Shown here piece by piece: positions 12,901 to 24,754 of a stretch of DNA of 64,000 bases; position 1 is the stretch's first letter; every line of letters begins with the position of its first letter. Where the stretch lies: the NCBI RefSeq assembly GCF_037038585.1, contig NC_092526.1, positions 35,167,501 through 35,231,500 of the forward strand, given 5' to 3'. This DNA is from Patagioenas fasciata. Its lineage: Eukaryota > Chordata > Aves > Columbiformes > Columbidae. The notes under the pieces are model-generated. The model was not told the origin of the DNA. It ran no database searches and was given only the letters and a program-made list of their open reading frames with translations. A program made the position numbers and the translations under genes.

Positions 12901-15900
12901 TCCAGTAGCAGTGACCATTGCAAAATGTCATCTGTCCGAGTCACTGCGTCATCATCCTTTGGGCTGCACCAAGGAGGGGGGTCAGAGGATGCCTCGTGTA
13001 GGTAGGACAGGGTTTGCATGAGGTTATGGATTTAAAACCCAACTAGGGGTGCTGGGGGCTAACGAAGGAGCTTTGAACTGGCACATTGCGCATCAGCATC
13101 ACTCCGTGTCCCTTTTCCAGCAATAAATGTCCCCAGTTTTACTTGAGGCAGTTTTGGGGAGAGAGTGCTTGGGTGAACTGCTGCTGGTGTACGGTGGGGA
13201 GACCTGGGATCTCCTGTTGTTTGCATCAAGGTGGAGAAAACCACAGGCAGCTCTTCTGACAGATCATCACGTTAAGTGGGGTTAATGGTGTGAAACAGCT
13301 GCTCCAAACAAAAGCCAGTGCAATCATCAATTCAATTAACCACATTGATTAATACAGGAGCTTGGCAAATGACATAAATGAAGCTGCTCATCACTGAACA
13401 TGGGAAATTACCGTGTCTTACACAATTAAAACGAGGAAACTGCCTCCTGTTTTATCACGGTGCTTCCTGAAAGGTAGAAAGGATCTGGCAGCAATTCAGT
13501 GGAAGGAAATAAATGTTGGGTGTGTCACTCCGCAGCACTGCTAAATGGCTCTCACTCCCCATGTCTTTGTCCCAGAGAAGATCTTTAGATATGTAGGTGG
13601 AAATCTGGGAGTCATCAGCCAAAACTGATGGAGAAAGGGCTGCTTGGAGCCTCTGAGGGACACAGGAAGGCAGCCTAGGACAACATTGCACTGAGGTTCT
13701 CCTTGGCTGCAAAACATGGCTTTCTACTCCTCTGATTCTCTCCTGCAAGCTCTGGGCCTGATCCAGACCCACAGAAATCTGTTGAAGACTCTTTGCTGAC
13801 TGCAGCAATCATCTCAAATCCCACCACGCTGCTCAATTTGTCGGTTTGCTGGGGCAGAGAGTGTAGGTGGGAGCCCATCTCTCCTTTCTCAACCTCATTT
13901 CAAGGTTCATGGCAATGCATCAATAATCGTGCCCTTCTGCATGCCCCTTCTGCTGGGCAGGGATATTTGTCCATCTACAAAGCCATCATAAACAGTACCG
14001 ATTTCTCCCTTCGCATCAGCTTGGTTCTTTCATCCCTAATGATGATAAAATAGACTCATCTTGGTGGTTAGTTTTAGATAGAGCTGTCATTGAGCCTTGG
14101 CATTTTTTGCAGCTTCCGTCATTCTGTTGCCAGGAGAATCTCCATTGCGAACAAAAGCTGTTTTATTCTGTGCAATCATCAGACTCAGGGAGGAAAATAA
14201 ACTCTCTATGGGAAACCGCAGGGCTGCAAGTCTCGCTGTTAGAATTGGCCAGCCAGGGTGGGAGGTATGGACAGGGGATTGCTTGGCTTATAGTGAAAGA
14301 GTGACAAAGGAAAACGAAGAGTGATATTTACTGGAAATGGTTGGTTAAAATAAAGGATATTGACAGAGTATCTTTCCAGGACGAGAGAGGTACAGATGCA
14401 TGTGCGGTGCAAAGCTTCCCGAGAAAACTCCACCACCCATCCCCACGATGCAGAGTGAGCAGCGGGTAGGGGCTGCACAATTTGATGCATGATGGTAAGG
14501 ATGAGGGATGCAATGGGGGCAGGAATGTGTGTGCAAGGTAGCAGGAGGTGTGCAAGGCTGCTGCAAAACCAAGGGCAGCGGCAGTGGGGTGGAAGGATAC
14601 TGTAGGTTTTACCTTGAGGACCCAAGAAGGTACAAGCCCGGTCCCCAGGCCTCTCTTATCTCTCACCTGCACCTCTTTGCTTTCTTTTGTTCATTCATTC
14701 AGCCAGTCAATGTCAGGCAGCCAAAGAAATTAAAAGCCTCTCTGGAAGCCCTGTCATTTGCTTTGTGTACTTCCTCATCAGGCCTACAAAAAGTATTCTC
14801 TGTTATTAGTAGGAAGAGATCATTACCTGGCCGGATGTTTGCCATCACCTTACAAACACTGTGGATGAAGGCTGAGCAGTTTTCACAGTGGTCACAAGTG
14901 ACTTGCAGCTTTCCCATCCTGCAACTTTCCTTCCCCTTTGGCACCAACATGGCCCCAGATTTATGAAGGTTAATGGTTACCCCAGCAAATGTGTCTGGAG
15001 GATGCTGTGCCCAGAGTCTTGGGGAAAAGCAAAAGTAGAGGACAGATTTGCAAATATAGCATGGGAAATTGCTGCTTTTGCCTTCAGTCATGGCAATGGA
15101 TGGAGATCTTGCGTAACATTTGCAGCATGTGGCTGAGGAAGGAATGGAAAAAAAACAAACCACCAAACTCTTCAGACTCCAGCTACAAAACCAAATTGGG
15201 TAAATGCACATTTGGAGTGGAGACGGGTGTTGAAGGAGTAAATCAGCCCTGCTTTCATTATAGCCTGGAGTAACATAATTCAGAAAATAAAGCAGAAAAA
15301 ATCCATTTGGGGAGTCTGACAGAAGGAAGAAGATGCTTTGTTTGCCCATTCGAAATGCACCGAGACTTATTTATTAGAAACTTTTGGTTTTGAAATGTGA
15401 AAGTTATACATACAAAATAAATCTTATCTGAATAATTTCTTTACTTTATTCTAGTCATAAAATCTGAGTACCCAGACCAAGCAGAGTTCAAGCACCTGTA
15501 AGTACCACCTGTGTCAGCAATGCTGTGGAGCCTGCCTTGCTCCCTGCCAAGGGATGCAAATAAATAAAGAGCTGCTGCTTCCTGTGAAGGCAGCAATAGC
15601 TCTGCCACCTGCTTCCATAGGACAAGATCTGTCTTAGGTTGGCATGAACCAAAAGGGACTTCAAAACTTGCCAGCTATCCCTATCCCTATCCTTCATCAT
15701 TAACCATCATGCCTGTAATTAATTCGCAGCAAGGGGAAGATTGGCCTGAGAAGAGCTCACCCCGGGGAGTCTGCTGGGCTTGCTGTACTAATTAAGCATT
15801 ATTAAATGTACCTTGGCAGTCAAGCACTCCCTTTCCCAGCTCCAGAAAGCAATCTATAGCATGAAATGGACAAAGGGATTTGCTGGACTCCTACCAAATT

Positions 15901-18900
15901 TGAGGATCATGGAAAAAACCCTCCCTCCAGTGCATAGCAACAGGCTGCAACAAACCCAGGCTGCAGTAGGAGCTCGGACACTCCCACACAGAGCCAGGAT
16001 TTTATTAGATTCCATTTGGGAAGCAGATTTTATTAGGCTTGCATATGGGAAGATTCCCATCTGCAAGGCTTCAGAAGCTCAATGTTAACAGTTGAGCCAC
16101 CACTTCACCTGTGAGACAATCCTTCTGCGCCTTCAGCACCAGCAAGGGGTTTGGTGCTGCTGGGTTGGGTGCTCATCAGATCCAGACTCGTTTGCAGGGC
16201 AGCCCATTTCAGCATTTTCCTCCAAGACAAGCAGATGTCCAGTTTCTATCTGCAATTTCAAAGGCAGAATCAGAGCAAAGATGATTCCCTCTCTTTCTGA
16301 AAGAGCCAGATACACTCACATATCTGAGTCATGGGTATGTCATCCCAGACCAGCCCTTCTCCTAAGCACTATTTAAGCAACTGGAGACAATCACCGTTCA
16401 GTTTTGTCTAAGTGCTCGAGAAACACCATAGGCGAACAGACAAGAGAAAGTCTTGAAGTGAACTTTAACATGGAATTCCTGCAAAGTTAATTCCCAGCAC
16501 CGTATAAAAGCCTGAGCTCATTAGGGCATCCTGTCCGGGCCTAATTGCTCACCAGTATCGCTTCCTGGCAGGGGAAACAGGAATGGCACACATCCAAAGT
16601 GGGGGATGGCTCTGCCATCATGCCGGTGTGCCAGGCTCTCTGCCAGCTCCTTGTGGTCCCAGTGGGAGTGGAGGGGACGCAGCAGCAGACGGCAGGTGTG
16701 GGCAGGAGATGGGCAGGAGCCAGGCAGGAAGGCAGGAGCCCAAGGGCAGCCTGCACCAGCACCTGCTGGAAGGATGCTGGGGACACATCTTCCATCCCCA
16801 TGGATTTTTGGTCCCTGTCACATACAGCACCCACCCACCCCATGACCAAATACCCCACGGCCCTTTACTGCTCTGAGCTTCTTCTGGGCATTGCAAAACA
16901 CTTGTTGCAAAACAGAGAGGGGAGGTGAGAAATGGATGGGATGCTCATCACTCCAGGCTTGGCTGGACCTTCCCCACCAGCAACGTTTTTAACGTGAGTC
17001 CTCAGCATCTTCCAGGATGGGCAGCAGTCGTTGTGCATGACTTGCTGATTTTTAATCAAGCCAACAGTTTTGAGTTAAAGTTCAGTTTTATCTCCTGAAG
17101 ATGTGGGTTTACCACAGAGGGATCACGAGGCTGCTGAGCTGAAACTCTAGATGTGCATACGCCTCCCCCAGCCCAGAAACCAGCTCATCAGAAAAGACAC
17201 TTTTAGCCCCAAAGCCACGCAAGGTGTCAGCCTGGGCTGATCCTGGGATCTCCACCGTCCCTTCCTGGGGCTTCAGCTATTTAGGAAATGATTACATTGA
17301 GTAAGAAAAAACTGTGGTTTTCGAGGCAGAGAAAAAAAAAGTCGATTCAGACTTTGTTGGGGCTGGGAGAGGACTGTGCGATTTAGCCCTTAAGACACAG
17401 ACTCATTTAAGAGCGAAGCCAGACAATACGTTTTGTGAAACATCAGCTGTTTGGCATGGGAAGTTGTTTTTGCTAGTGACAGTCGCTACTTTAGTATTTC
17501 TAGTATAAAAACATCTAATGAGACAAGTCGTTTTGGACTTTACAGCATGAGAGAGGTAAGAAATCAGACTAAGGATGCAAGACAGAAATAAATCAGCAGC
17601 TCAAATAATGCTGTTAATGAGAGTTTTGCACCACATGTGCAGAAGCAGAGGGAAAGGAGCACCTTGGTTTGGGTGCTCCAGGCTTGGTGCTGAGGTGCAG
17701 ACGGTTGCAGCACCTGGTTCCTGCATGGTACCCACCACCAGCACAGGAGCAGCGCCCAGCCCAGCTGCACCCCAGTGTTGCCAGCAGCTCAGCATTCACA
17801 GGTGCCACCTGAACCGTTTCCACCAGCAAAGCAAGATGAAAATACCCTGTTGCAATTAAAAAACCGGGCTATCCAGCTCCGGGGAGCCTTGCTTTGATAA
17901 ACCCCAAACCTCCCAAAACAATGCAACAGAAATGAGCTCGCAAGGGTGCTTTGAAGTGGTTACATGGCTCGTTTTGTTTGCACTTGCTAAACGAAGCTGG
18001 GGAAAGGGCTGGCCGAGGCCGGGGAGCTCCAGCTGACACCCGGGATGGGGTTTGGCCATGCAAGGACTTGCAGCCACCCCAGCCTCAGCAAAAACCCCAT
18101 CTCCTTCTGCAGCACTGGGAGTCTGGGCGCAGGAGGAGCCAACATCAGGAAGAGGAAATTTAATCATCGGGTCCCGATTAAACCCAGGAAAAAACAAGGC
18201 GGGGGTAGGAAAAGCAGCAGCTCACACAGCCTCGGCCTTTTTGCGCACAGTACCTGCTTGCCCCAATATTTCTTGCTCAGTTGCTTTTCCCGGGTGTGTT
18301 TCAACATGAAATGGCCACTGCAACGGTCTCTGTGACCACCAACTCAGCTGCACTTTGCATCCATCCCTGACCTGCTGTGTTTCTTGGTCCTGGTACCCCA
18401 TTTCCTAACCCAGCACCCCTGCAGGGCAGCACAACCACAGTCAGCACGGGAGTGGGATGCTCGGTTGCTCTGCAGGGTTTTAACGAGCACAAATCCTTTT
18501 TTTGGCTTGGGCTGCCTTGGGGTTAGAGCCATTGCAAGCTTTGAAATCACCTTCTCAAACTGTGGTTAACTCGAGAAACTGGGTTGTGCAACTTGGTGCT
18601 TTATTGAGAATAAAGGTTTGATTTTGTTTTAGTATTTTCCTCCACCTTTCTTTCCTCTGGCAGGAATTCCCATTCTTCCCATCTTGGGGGGAAGGAGCAC
18701 TGGGGGAATTTTTGCTATGTTTCTAGACAGCACAGGGATGCAGCACAGCACAGCGAGCTTCCCAGCAAATAATCAGCATGGGCTGCATCACACGGTTTCA
18801 CTTCCTTTACGAGGATGCATGAAAATGAAAACAAACAAACATAATTTTGTATGCGTATTCGCTGTGCCATGGCACCCTCTTGCACAAGGTTTGGCCCCTG

Positions 18901-18950
18901 TGGCCTGTCCTGTGTGGGTGTGATTTGTACTCTCCCGCACACCGGGGCTC
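10000..18950. other. Upstream intergenic DNA, no gene supported
   Basis: No exon or RNA gene is supported. The longest frame (216 codons, minus strand, 14699-15349) has no recognisable domain. AT-rich stretches with homeodomain-like TAATTA/TTAATT and RUNX-like sites occur at about 10.30-10.56, 13.29-13.44 and 17.28-17.52 kb and are the best places to look for regulatory DNA. An isolated TATAAAAG at 16503-16510 has no initiator context or gene downstream. Confidence 0.55.
13270..13440. promoter_or_regulatory. Candidate enhancer-like non-coding element
   Basis: Within about 100 bp there is a CAGCTG E-box (13297-13302), CAATCATCAAT, a RUNX-type AACCACA (13338-13344) and TGATTAAT, a PBX/HOX-like site (13347-13354). 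The stretch does not code. The site cluster is suggestive only, because such short motifs are frequent in AT-rich DNA. Confidence 0.25.
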
Positions 18951-18969
18951 CCCTGCGAGGCCGCTGCAC

Positions 18970-19240
18970 ACACCCGCTTTGCACGAGGACTGACCTTCGC
19001 ACAAGCACTTCATAGAGGGAACTACCTTTTGCACACACGCTTCACACGACAGCCGCCCCCTTGCACAAGGTGCTCTTGCACCCCACGTGTGTGGGCACTT
19101 TGCACGACGGCCGCCCCTTGCACAAAGACACTCTGTGCACACACGTGTTTTGCACGAGGACCGCTCCTTGCACAAGGACACTCCCTGCACACACGTGTTT
19201 TGCACGAGGACCGCCCCTTGCACAAGGACAGTCCTTCCCC
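18970..19240. repeat. Minisatellite, about 50-bp unit, with CACGTG boxes
   Basis: About five degenerate units end just upstream of the promoter. The phrase TTGCACAA recurs at 19061, 19118, 19168 and 19218, so the last units are exactly 50 bp apart. The last three carry the palindromic E-box CACGTG at 19084-19089, 19142-19147 and 19192-19197. Cysteine-rich open frames read through it on both strands, but the 50-bp period is not a multiple of three, so each unit shifts frame and these are not genes. Confidence 0.85.
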
Positions 19241-19350
19241 CCTTGCCAAGGATGGCTATCGTCCCCCCCTCCTCCGCTCTCTATAAGGACACCCCCTCCC
19301 GCCCGCGCAGCTGCACGCGCTCTCCCCCGCCCCCCCCACCGCGGGTGGCT

Positions 19351-19377
19351 CCGCCCCATGACGTCACGCTGGGGCGG
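19351..19377. promoter_or_regulatory. Composite GC-box/CRE/GC-box palindrome
   Basis: CCGCCCCA (19351-19358) directly abuts a full palindromic CRE, TGACGTCA (19359-19366). After a 3-bp spacer comes TGGGGCGG (19370-19377), the exact reverse complement of the first arm. CREB/ATF proteins are known to bind the centre and SP/KLF proteins the arms. Binding here is inferred. Confidence 0.8.
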
Positions 19378-19384
19378 GCGGTGC

Positions 19385-19463
19385 GAGCAGGGAGCAGAGC
19401 GGGGTCGGGTCTCGGTCTCGGTCTCGGTCTCGGTCCTGGTCCTGGTCCAGCCGCCGGTGCCAG
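19385..19463 (+). other. SH3BP4 exon 1 (5' UTR, non-coding), 5' end approximate
   Basis: The 3' edge is a clear donor: CCAG at the exon end followed by GTAAGG (19464 on). There is no ATG between 19361 and 19463, consistent with a non-coding leader exon. The 5' edge is a guess. Assignment to SH3BP4 rests on strand, position and the CpG island. A further untranslated exon inside intron 1 cannot be excluded. Confidence 0.6.
19408..19449 (+). repeat. Seven GGTCNN hexamers in the 5' leader
   Basis: Four perfect GGTCTC units (19408-19431) are followed by two GGTCCT and one GGTCCA (to 19449). The array lies inside the predicted exon 1, so it would be transcribed just before the splice donor. It creates the artefactual Val-Ser and Leu-Val repeats seen in overlapping frames. 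Confidence 0.9.
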
Positions 19464-19747
19464 GTAAGGGACGCGCTGCCGGGGGTGGGGGGCACCGCCG
19501 GTGGGAGCGGCTGCCCCGCTGTCTGCGGCTCCACCGGGGGCTCCCGGCACCGCCCCGCTGCCAGGGAAAAGTTTGCGGCGGCGCCGGGCGGGCGAGCGAG
19601 CGAGCGGCAGGAGTCGTGTTCCCCTGCCTCGGCGGGGAGGTTGCGTCGGAGCTCGGCGGGTGTGGGCAGCCCGGCTCCGCGCCTCCGGCTGCTCCGGCCG
19701 GGCGGTGATAGGGCGTGGGGCGCTCCGGGGCCGGTTGCACCCTGCGG

Positions 19748-19892
19748 GTATGCAACAGCGTGCGGGTCTGTGTGCGTGTGCAACGCTGGGCGAGTGTGAG
19801 GGGAGCGTGTGCAGTGCTATGTGTGTGCACACTATATGCATCGCCCTGCAAACGTGCGTCGCTGTGTGCATGTGTACACATATACGTGTGTC
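19748..19892. repeat. TG/CA-rich alternating purine-pyrimidine stretch
   Basis: Runs of GTGTG, TGTGTGCA and TACACATATACG make up about 145 bp at the 3' edge of the CpG island. Such alternating sequence can adopt Z-DNA under supercoiling near promoters. No clean microsatellite unit is present. Confidence 0.5.
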
Positions 19893-21650
19893 AGCCCCAT
19901 GTGCGCGGGAGCTGGGGGGGCCCAGCCACCATAGAGTGGGAGCCACCTCAGCAGCGTCTGCTCCGGGTGGTCTGTCCCATCCCCGCTGCCCCACAGAGGT
20001 ATCTATTGCCAGAAACTTTTGCTTGCACCGTGATCATCGTATGCTTTAGGGGGGCTTGCGCCACCCAAGCAGCACTCAGTGCTTGCAAGCCCGGCAGCCT
20101 GCCTGTTGTCCCCCAGGTCTTGCTGGTGCTGCCAGGAGGCTCAGGTTCGATGGGGGTCAGGTCCTAGGATTGGCACCCCTGCACCCAGTGGGGAGCCCTG
20201 GACAGCCAGGCGGACGCCAGGGGCTTTGTGCTTGACGGTGTGACCGGGCGTACTCTGGGGACAACGCACAATTGTTTCCTGGCCTGCAAACTTGTAGTGA
20301 TGTCTTACGGCTGAGGCTGGAGGGAGGCTGGGCTGGCTTTTCTTTCTTTTCTTATCGGCCACAGGTGGGCAGTTCCCTGGGAATTTGGGGCTATTTTTTA
20401 AGAGCATTGCACCAGCTGTGCCTGGCATTTATTTTCAGGGAGGGTTTGCCTGGTCGGGACTTACCGGTGTCATGGGGTTGCTGACCTTTTTGCTTCTTGC
20501 TGGCTGCCCGGAGGGGTTTGTTTTGCGAGCAGGGAATGTTATTCAAGGCTTGGTTTACAGCTGTTCCTGCATCGCTGTTGCTCGCAGGACTGAGTTTGCC
20601 AGAAGAGGTGAACTCCTGCAGGTGTGTTACAGGGAGGCATGAATTGGTGGTGATGTGTTGCAGCCTTGGGTTCAGGTACTGGGGTACCCATTCAGGTTTT
20701 TTGGGGATCCCTGTCTATAAAAATGTTCAGGAGTAAACACCTCAGCAACGAGGTCAGCTCAGCTGTACTTACACTCAGAGCAGCTTGGGTACAAAGGGGA
20801 CAGTGATGCAGTTTTGTGCATCCCTTAGCCCCTGTTTCTCCCCTAGGTAAGCCATGTTGCATCAGGCCCAGAGGTGTAAAGGGCTGTGGGATGCAAGAGA
20901 ATGCAAATACCTAGCATCCCATCTGTGCTCTGTCAGGGGGATGCTGAGGAATGATCTGTAATTGCCCATCACCTCCCCTCCAGCCTCCCCATCCTGGCTA
21001 ACACCACCTAAGATTTGCAATAATTTAAGTTAGGGCTGTTAATGAGCAGAGTGGCAGCTGGGGTAGAAGTTGAAGTTGTGTTGACATCTGTGTCTAGATA
21101 GCAAAACATGCCCCTCCACTCTGGAAAAAGGACTCATCCTTTATTTCCTGGTGTCTTAACTGCAGCAGTGGGATGCTTAGATTTGCTTAAAAACAAACAA
21201 ACAAAAACATACCGAAAATAACATGCCTTGTAGCTCTGAATATCTGTATCTTGTCCTAGCTCTTGCTCCTGTGTAGCAGGTCAGTACTGGACGCTGTATG
21301 GGTGCCCTCGTGCAACATCTCTGGTAACAGCTTTCCCTCTGTTTTCTGCTTTTTTTTCCTCACCCTTTCCAACAGTTAGATGCTTACACAGGATTGCTGT
21401 GCTCTACAGCGAGCTTTACCCTCTCTGGCCGTAAGCAGCAAGCAGATGCAGGTGCCCACAGTGCTTGCTGGTGCCCCATGCCATGGACCTGCAGCCTCTA
21501 CTGAGCGTGTGTCCTCCTGCATGGGGATTTTTTTCTGGCAAAGATGCCAGCTTTCTATATATATATATGTATGTATTTCCAAAATAATTCTGGTTGGGAC
21601 GAGGAAAAGAGTGTGCTTTTCAAAAATAGCAGCGGTGTTACTTTTAATCA

Positions 21651-21656
21651 AATAAA
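21651..21656 (+). terminator. Candidate intronic poly(A) signal
   Basis: AATAAA is followed within 15-35 bases by a GT-rich stretch (GTGTGGTGCTGCGTGG), the usual arrangement for cleavage and polyadenylation. It lies 2.2 kb into intron 1, where premature polyadenylation is commonly found in long vertebrate introns. Use is unproven. Confidence 0.35.
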
Positions 21657-24600
21657 GCCTGAGCAGTGTGGTGCTGCGTGGAGTGATTGCAGCAGTTGCT
21701 TGCCTCTGTACTTGACATCCTAATTATGTTTTCATTTTAATGAGAAGAAAACTATTTGTGAAGCAAAATATTTATTTTAGCCTGGTGGGGTTGTTCAGAA
21801 GAGCTTGTATCTATGCTAAGGAGGTGGTTTAGACACTGCATTTTTTTAAATGAGAGAAACATTTCAATACAGCAAGAAGCTTTTCATCACAGAAGCTTGT
21901 CTGCACAAAGGGAGCTACCAGCTGTAGAGGTCAGGATGTGAAGGGAAATTTGTGTTCTCCTTATTTTTCTTATTTTCAAGAGGCCCTGAAAGTTGCCTCA
22001 TCTTCTGACTTGGTGGGTGGATTTCTGACAGCAGGTGAAGCAGAAATGAATGCAAATAACCTTGCCTTGGAGTCTCTCAACCTTAGTTTGGCACTGGTCT
22101 TTTCTTTCCTTTCACAAATGCATTCTGAAAACATCTGAGCTCTGCAGAATTCCCCAGAGGCTCCCAATTAGATGCTGAGGAGGTGGGATGGGTTTCTGGC
22201 AGGTCGAGGTTTGCTATCCCTACAAAAGTTGTGCTTTGGGTTGGTAGGACTGGCTGTAATGCTGCTCGACCAAGAGTGGTTCTTACTGGGTGTTCAAGCA
22301 CCCAGCAGCATCGCAGAGGGATGCCCATGGCGGTGGATGGGTGTCCATGCTGGTGGAGGGGTACCCCAAATGGTGCTGGACATCTGTTGCACACTGGCTG
22401 TGGATTGCAACTCTTGGAGGAGTTTTGTGGCCAAACATTGACTTCCCTGGTGACCAGTGGCAAGCTGAGTTTGAAAGAGGGGGCTCAATCAATATTTGTA
22501 CTTATTAACCATAACGTATATATTGCAATATATACAGTGAAATGTTCTTCAGTACTTCACCCTTGCAAGGCTTTCAGTCTGGTTCGCTATTGAAGTTTGC
22601 TCAGATGGGACCTCCTAGTGGTGATGAGCTGGGGGTAAATGTCAGGTTTCATAGGTGGCTTTGATAGCGTCGTGTATGTGTTGCTGTGTATGTCAGACAG
22701 CTCGCTTCTCGCGTTGCAGTAACACCCCAGGCGCAGTGCTAGGCTGGTGGGTTTGTTGCAGTGGGATTTTTATGTATACTGCCTGGGGTGGCAGATGATG
22801 GATGCAGAAAGGTGTTTGTTGAGAGCAATGTGTGACTGCAAAGCTGAGTGCTGCTTGAGGTGCCCTGCCCTGCTGGGTTACCGGAGACACCTCCGCTGTC
22901 AACGCCAGCTGACAGACCCATTATGGACCCTGCTCTGTGAAGGTTGCGGAATGAGGTTTGAGCTTAAAAAGCACAAAACGAGCCCCATATTGTTTCACAC
23001 AGGACCTGAGCTCCTGCATCAGAGTGTGCTCCTGGTCCCTGTGTGAGCGGAGGATGCTTTGCTTTTGCTTTCTTGTTGTGAGCATGACACAAACAATCCC
23101 TGTGTTAACCCCGACGAGGGGCCAGTGTTTGGGCACAGGGCTGTCATTGTTCAAGGACGTCGAAAGCACCATGCCAGCCTTGGCTGGGGCAGGGAGCACG
23201 TGGACCTCTTGGTGCTGACACAGGGGAAAAACCTTCTGTGCGTGGTGGATGTGACTTGGAAGCAAACCCTTGTGAGGGTCAGTGAGACCCTGGGGTGTGC
23301 TGGGGGGCAGTGTGGGGGCTTGTTCTGTGCAAAGGGGATGAGTCTGATTTCTCTCCCTTAAGGATCTGAAGGGGTGGTATGGGGATGCAAGGACAGCCTT
23401 GCTTCTTCATTATGAAGCTGCAGGGTTTATTAAATTCAAAAGTGAAAATCTTTGTGGCCATAAATAATGTTTGTTTTTTTAATAAATAAGAAGGGAGAAA
23501 GCACTTGCAGGACCTGTAACTTTGGCTGGTGGGAGCAGATCCTTCAGTGGGCACATGCATGTCCTGACAAGTGCCTTTCCTTCCAGCAAAGAGCCTTGGC
23601 TTTCTAGATGAGGCAGAGAGACTTGCTCCCAGCAGGCTTGATGGTTTCATCTGTATTTTGTTTAATGCTCGAGTGATGCCCCAGTTCCAGTAACACCAAA
23701 ACCATCCACAGAACCGTGCTGAGGGATAGTTTTGGAGGACACCTGTGGCATCCCTCCCCTTCCTTGCAGCCTTGGGTCCTTAATTTCTCCCAGTGATCCT
23801 TGGAGTCCAATGATTGTAGCGTATTTCTGCTCTCTTGGGCTTGTAAAGAAAAGCAGGAGAGTATGGGGAAGAGGGTGTATACTGATGGCTCACAGCAAAG
23901 GGAAAATGAAGGAGCACATGAAATCTCTTTGCTGCTCGGGGTGGTTTGCAGATCTGGCAGGCAGCCATCCTCCCCCTGTGTGTGTTGATGGTGTTTCCAG
24001 GGTAAAAGTCCATTTTTGATGGGTCATAGAGCCAACTGTAAAATTTCCTATTTTCTTTCATCCCATCCTTGGATTCACATGTTTCTTCTGAAGTCACTGG
24101 TCTCCTATGAGCAGCATCTACTCTCTTTAATCTCATTTTTTTTGAGGAAACTTAGCACTGTCTATGGGCTGGCCAGTCTGCTGCTCCTCCATTATGAACC
24201 CCTTGGCTAGTCTGCCCCCTACCACCCACACAAAATATTTCTAATTTTAGCTTGATTTCATTTGCATTTGTACAAGTGTGTTTTTGTGCTGAGAGGTAGT
24301 CATTCCCAGCTGGCGTATCAACGGGCTGCTGAGGAGCATAACGCTTCCATTACCAACAGAAGACAACAAATTGCAGGTCCTAGGGCTAAGTGTTCCTGCG
24401 AGCTCCTACGCGAATATTTGCTCCTTCTCTGTCTGGACGAGGTGTTGCTTCAGACCCATCAGCAGGAAGACGGTGCACATTGCATCCCATCTCTTTGCCA
24501 GCGATGGCTCGGCTGACGCACGCCGTTTACATGTGTAGATGATGGATGTGCAAGCAACTTCATAGCCTCTAACCTTTATATATTAAAATACAAAGCTGGA

Positions 24601-24736
24601 AGGTGGCTGAGTCACTTTTTTTTTATATAACCTCTTCTGTGTTTCTTCATCATCTGAGTGTCTTTGCACAAATTGGAGGGACAGTAATAATGCATGTCTG
24701 ATTTGCAGTCCTGTTAAACTATGGGGAGAAAGCTTC

Positions 24737-24754
24737 AATAATAATAATAATAAT
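24737..24754. repeat. (AAT)6 microsatellite
   Basis: Six perfect AAT units lie in intron 1. Confidence 0.95.

Larger units (their letters stand above)
19260..19760 (+). promoter_or_regulatory. CpG-island promoter of SH3BP4
   Basis: This is the most GC- and CpG-rich stretch of the window, with several GC boxes (CCGCCCC, GGGGCGGG), a full cAMP-response element, and a TATAAG at 19282-19287. It precedes a consensus splice donor at 19464. SH3BP4 is the only gene on this strand downstream, and its coding exons start 22 kb away, which fits a non-coding first exon plus a long intron 1. The transcription start cannot be fixed; 19385-19440 is my estimate, given that CRE sites usually lie within about 100 bp upstream of it. 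Confidence 0.75.

Noticed and set aside
14699-15349. 216-codon open frame on the minus strand
   Set aside because: No recognisable domain, no exon signals, and overlapping frames exist on the plus strand. Its composition looks like random non-coding translation.
16503-16510. TATAAAAG resembling a TATA box
   Set aside because: No CpG island, initiator or downstream exon accompanies it; such octamers occur by chance.
19042-19994. Long open frames on both strands (up to 279 codons) across the minisatellite and CpG island
   Set aside because: GC-rich DNA has few stop codons, and the minisatellite has a 50-bp period that shifts frame each unit. The proteins are Arg/Pro/Cys-rich artefacts.
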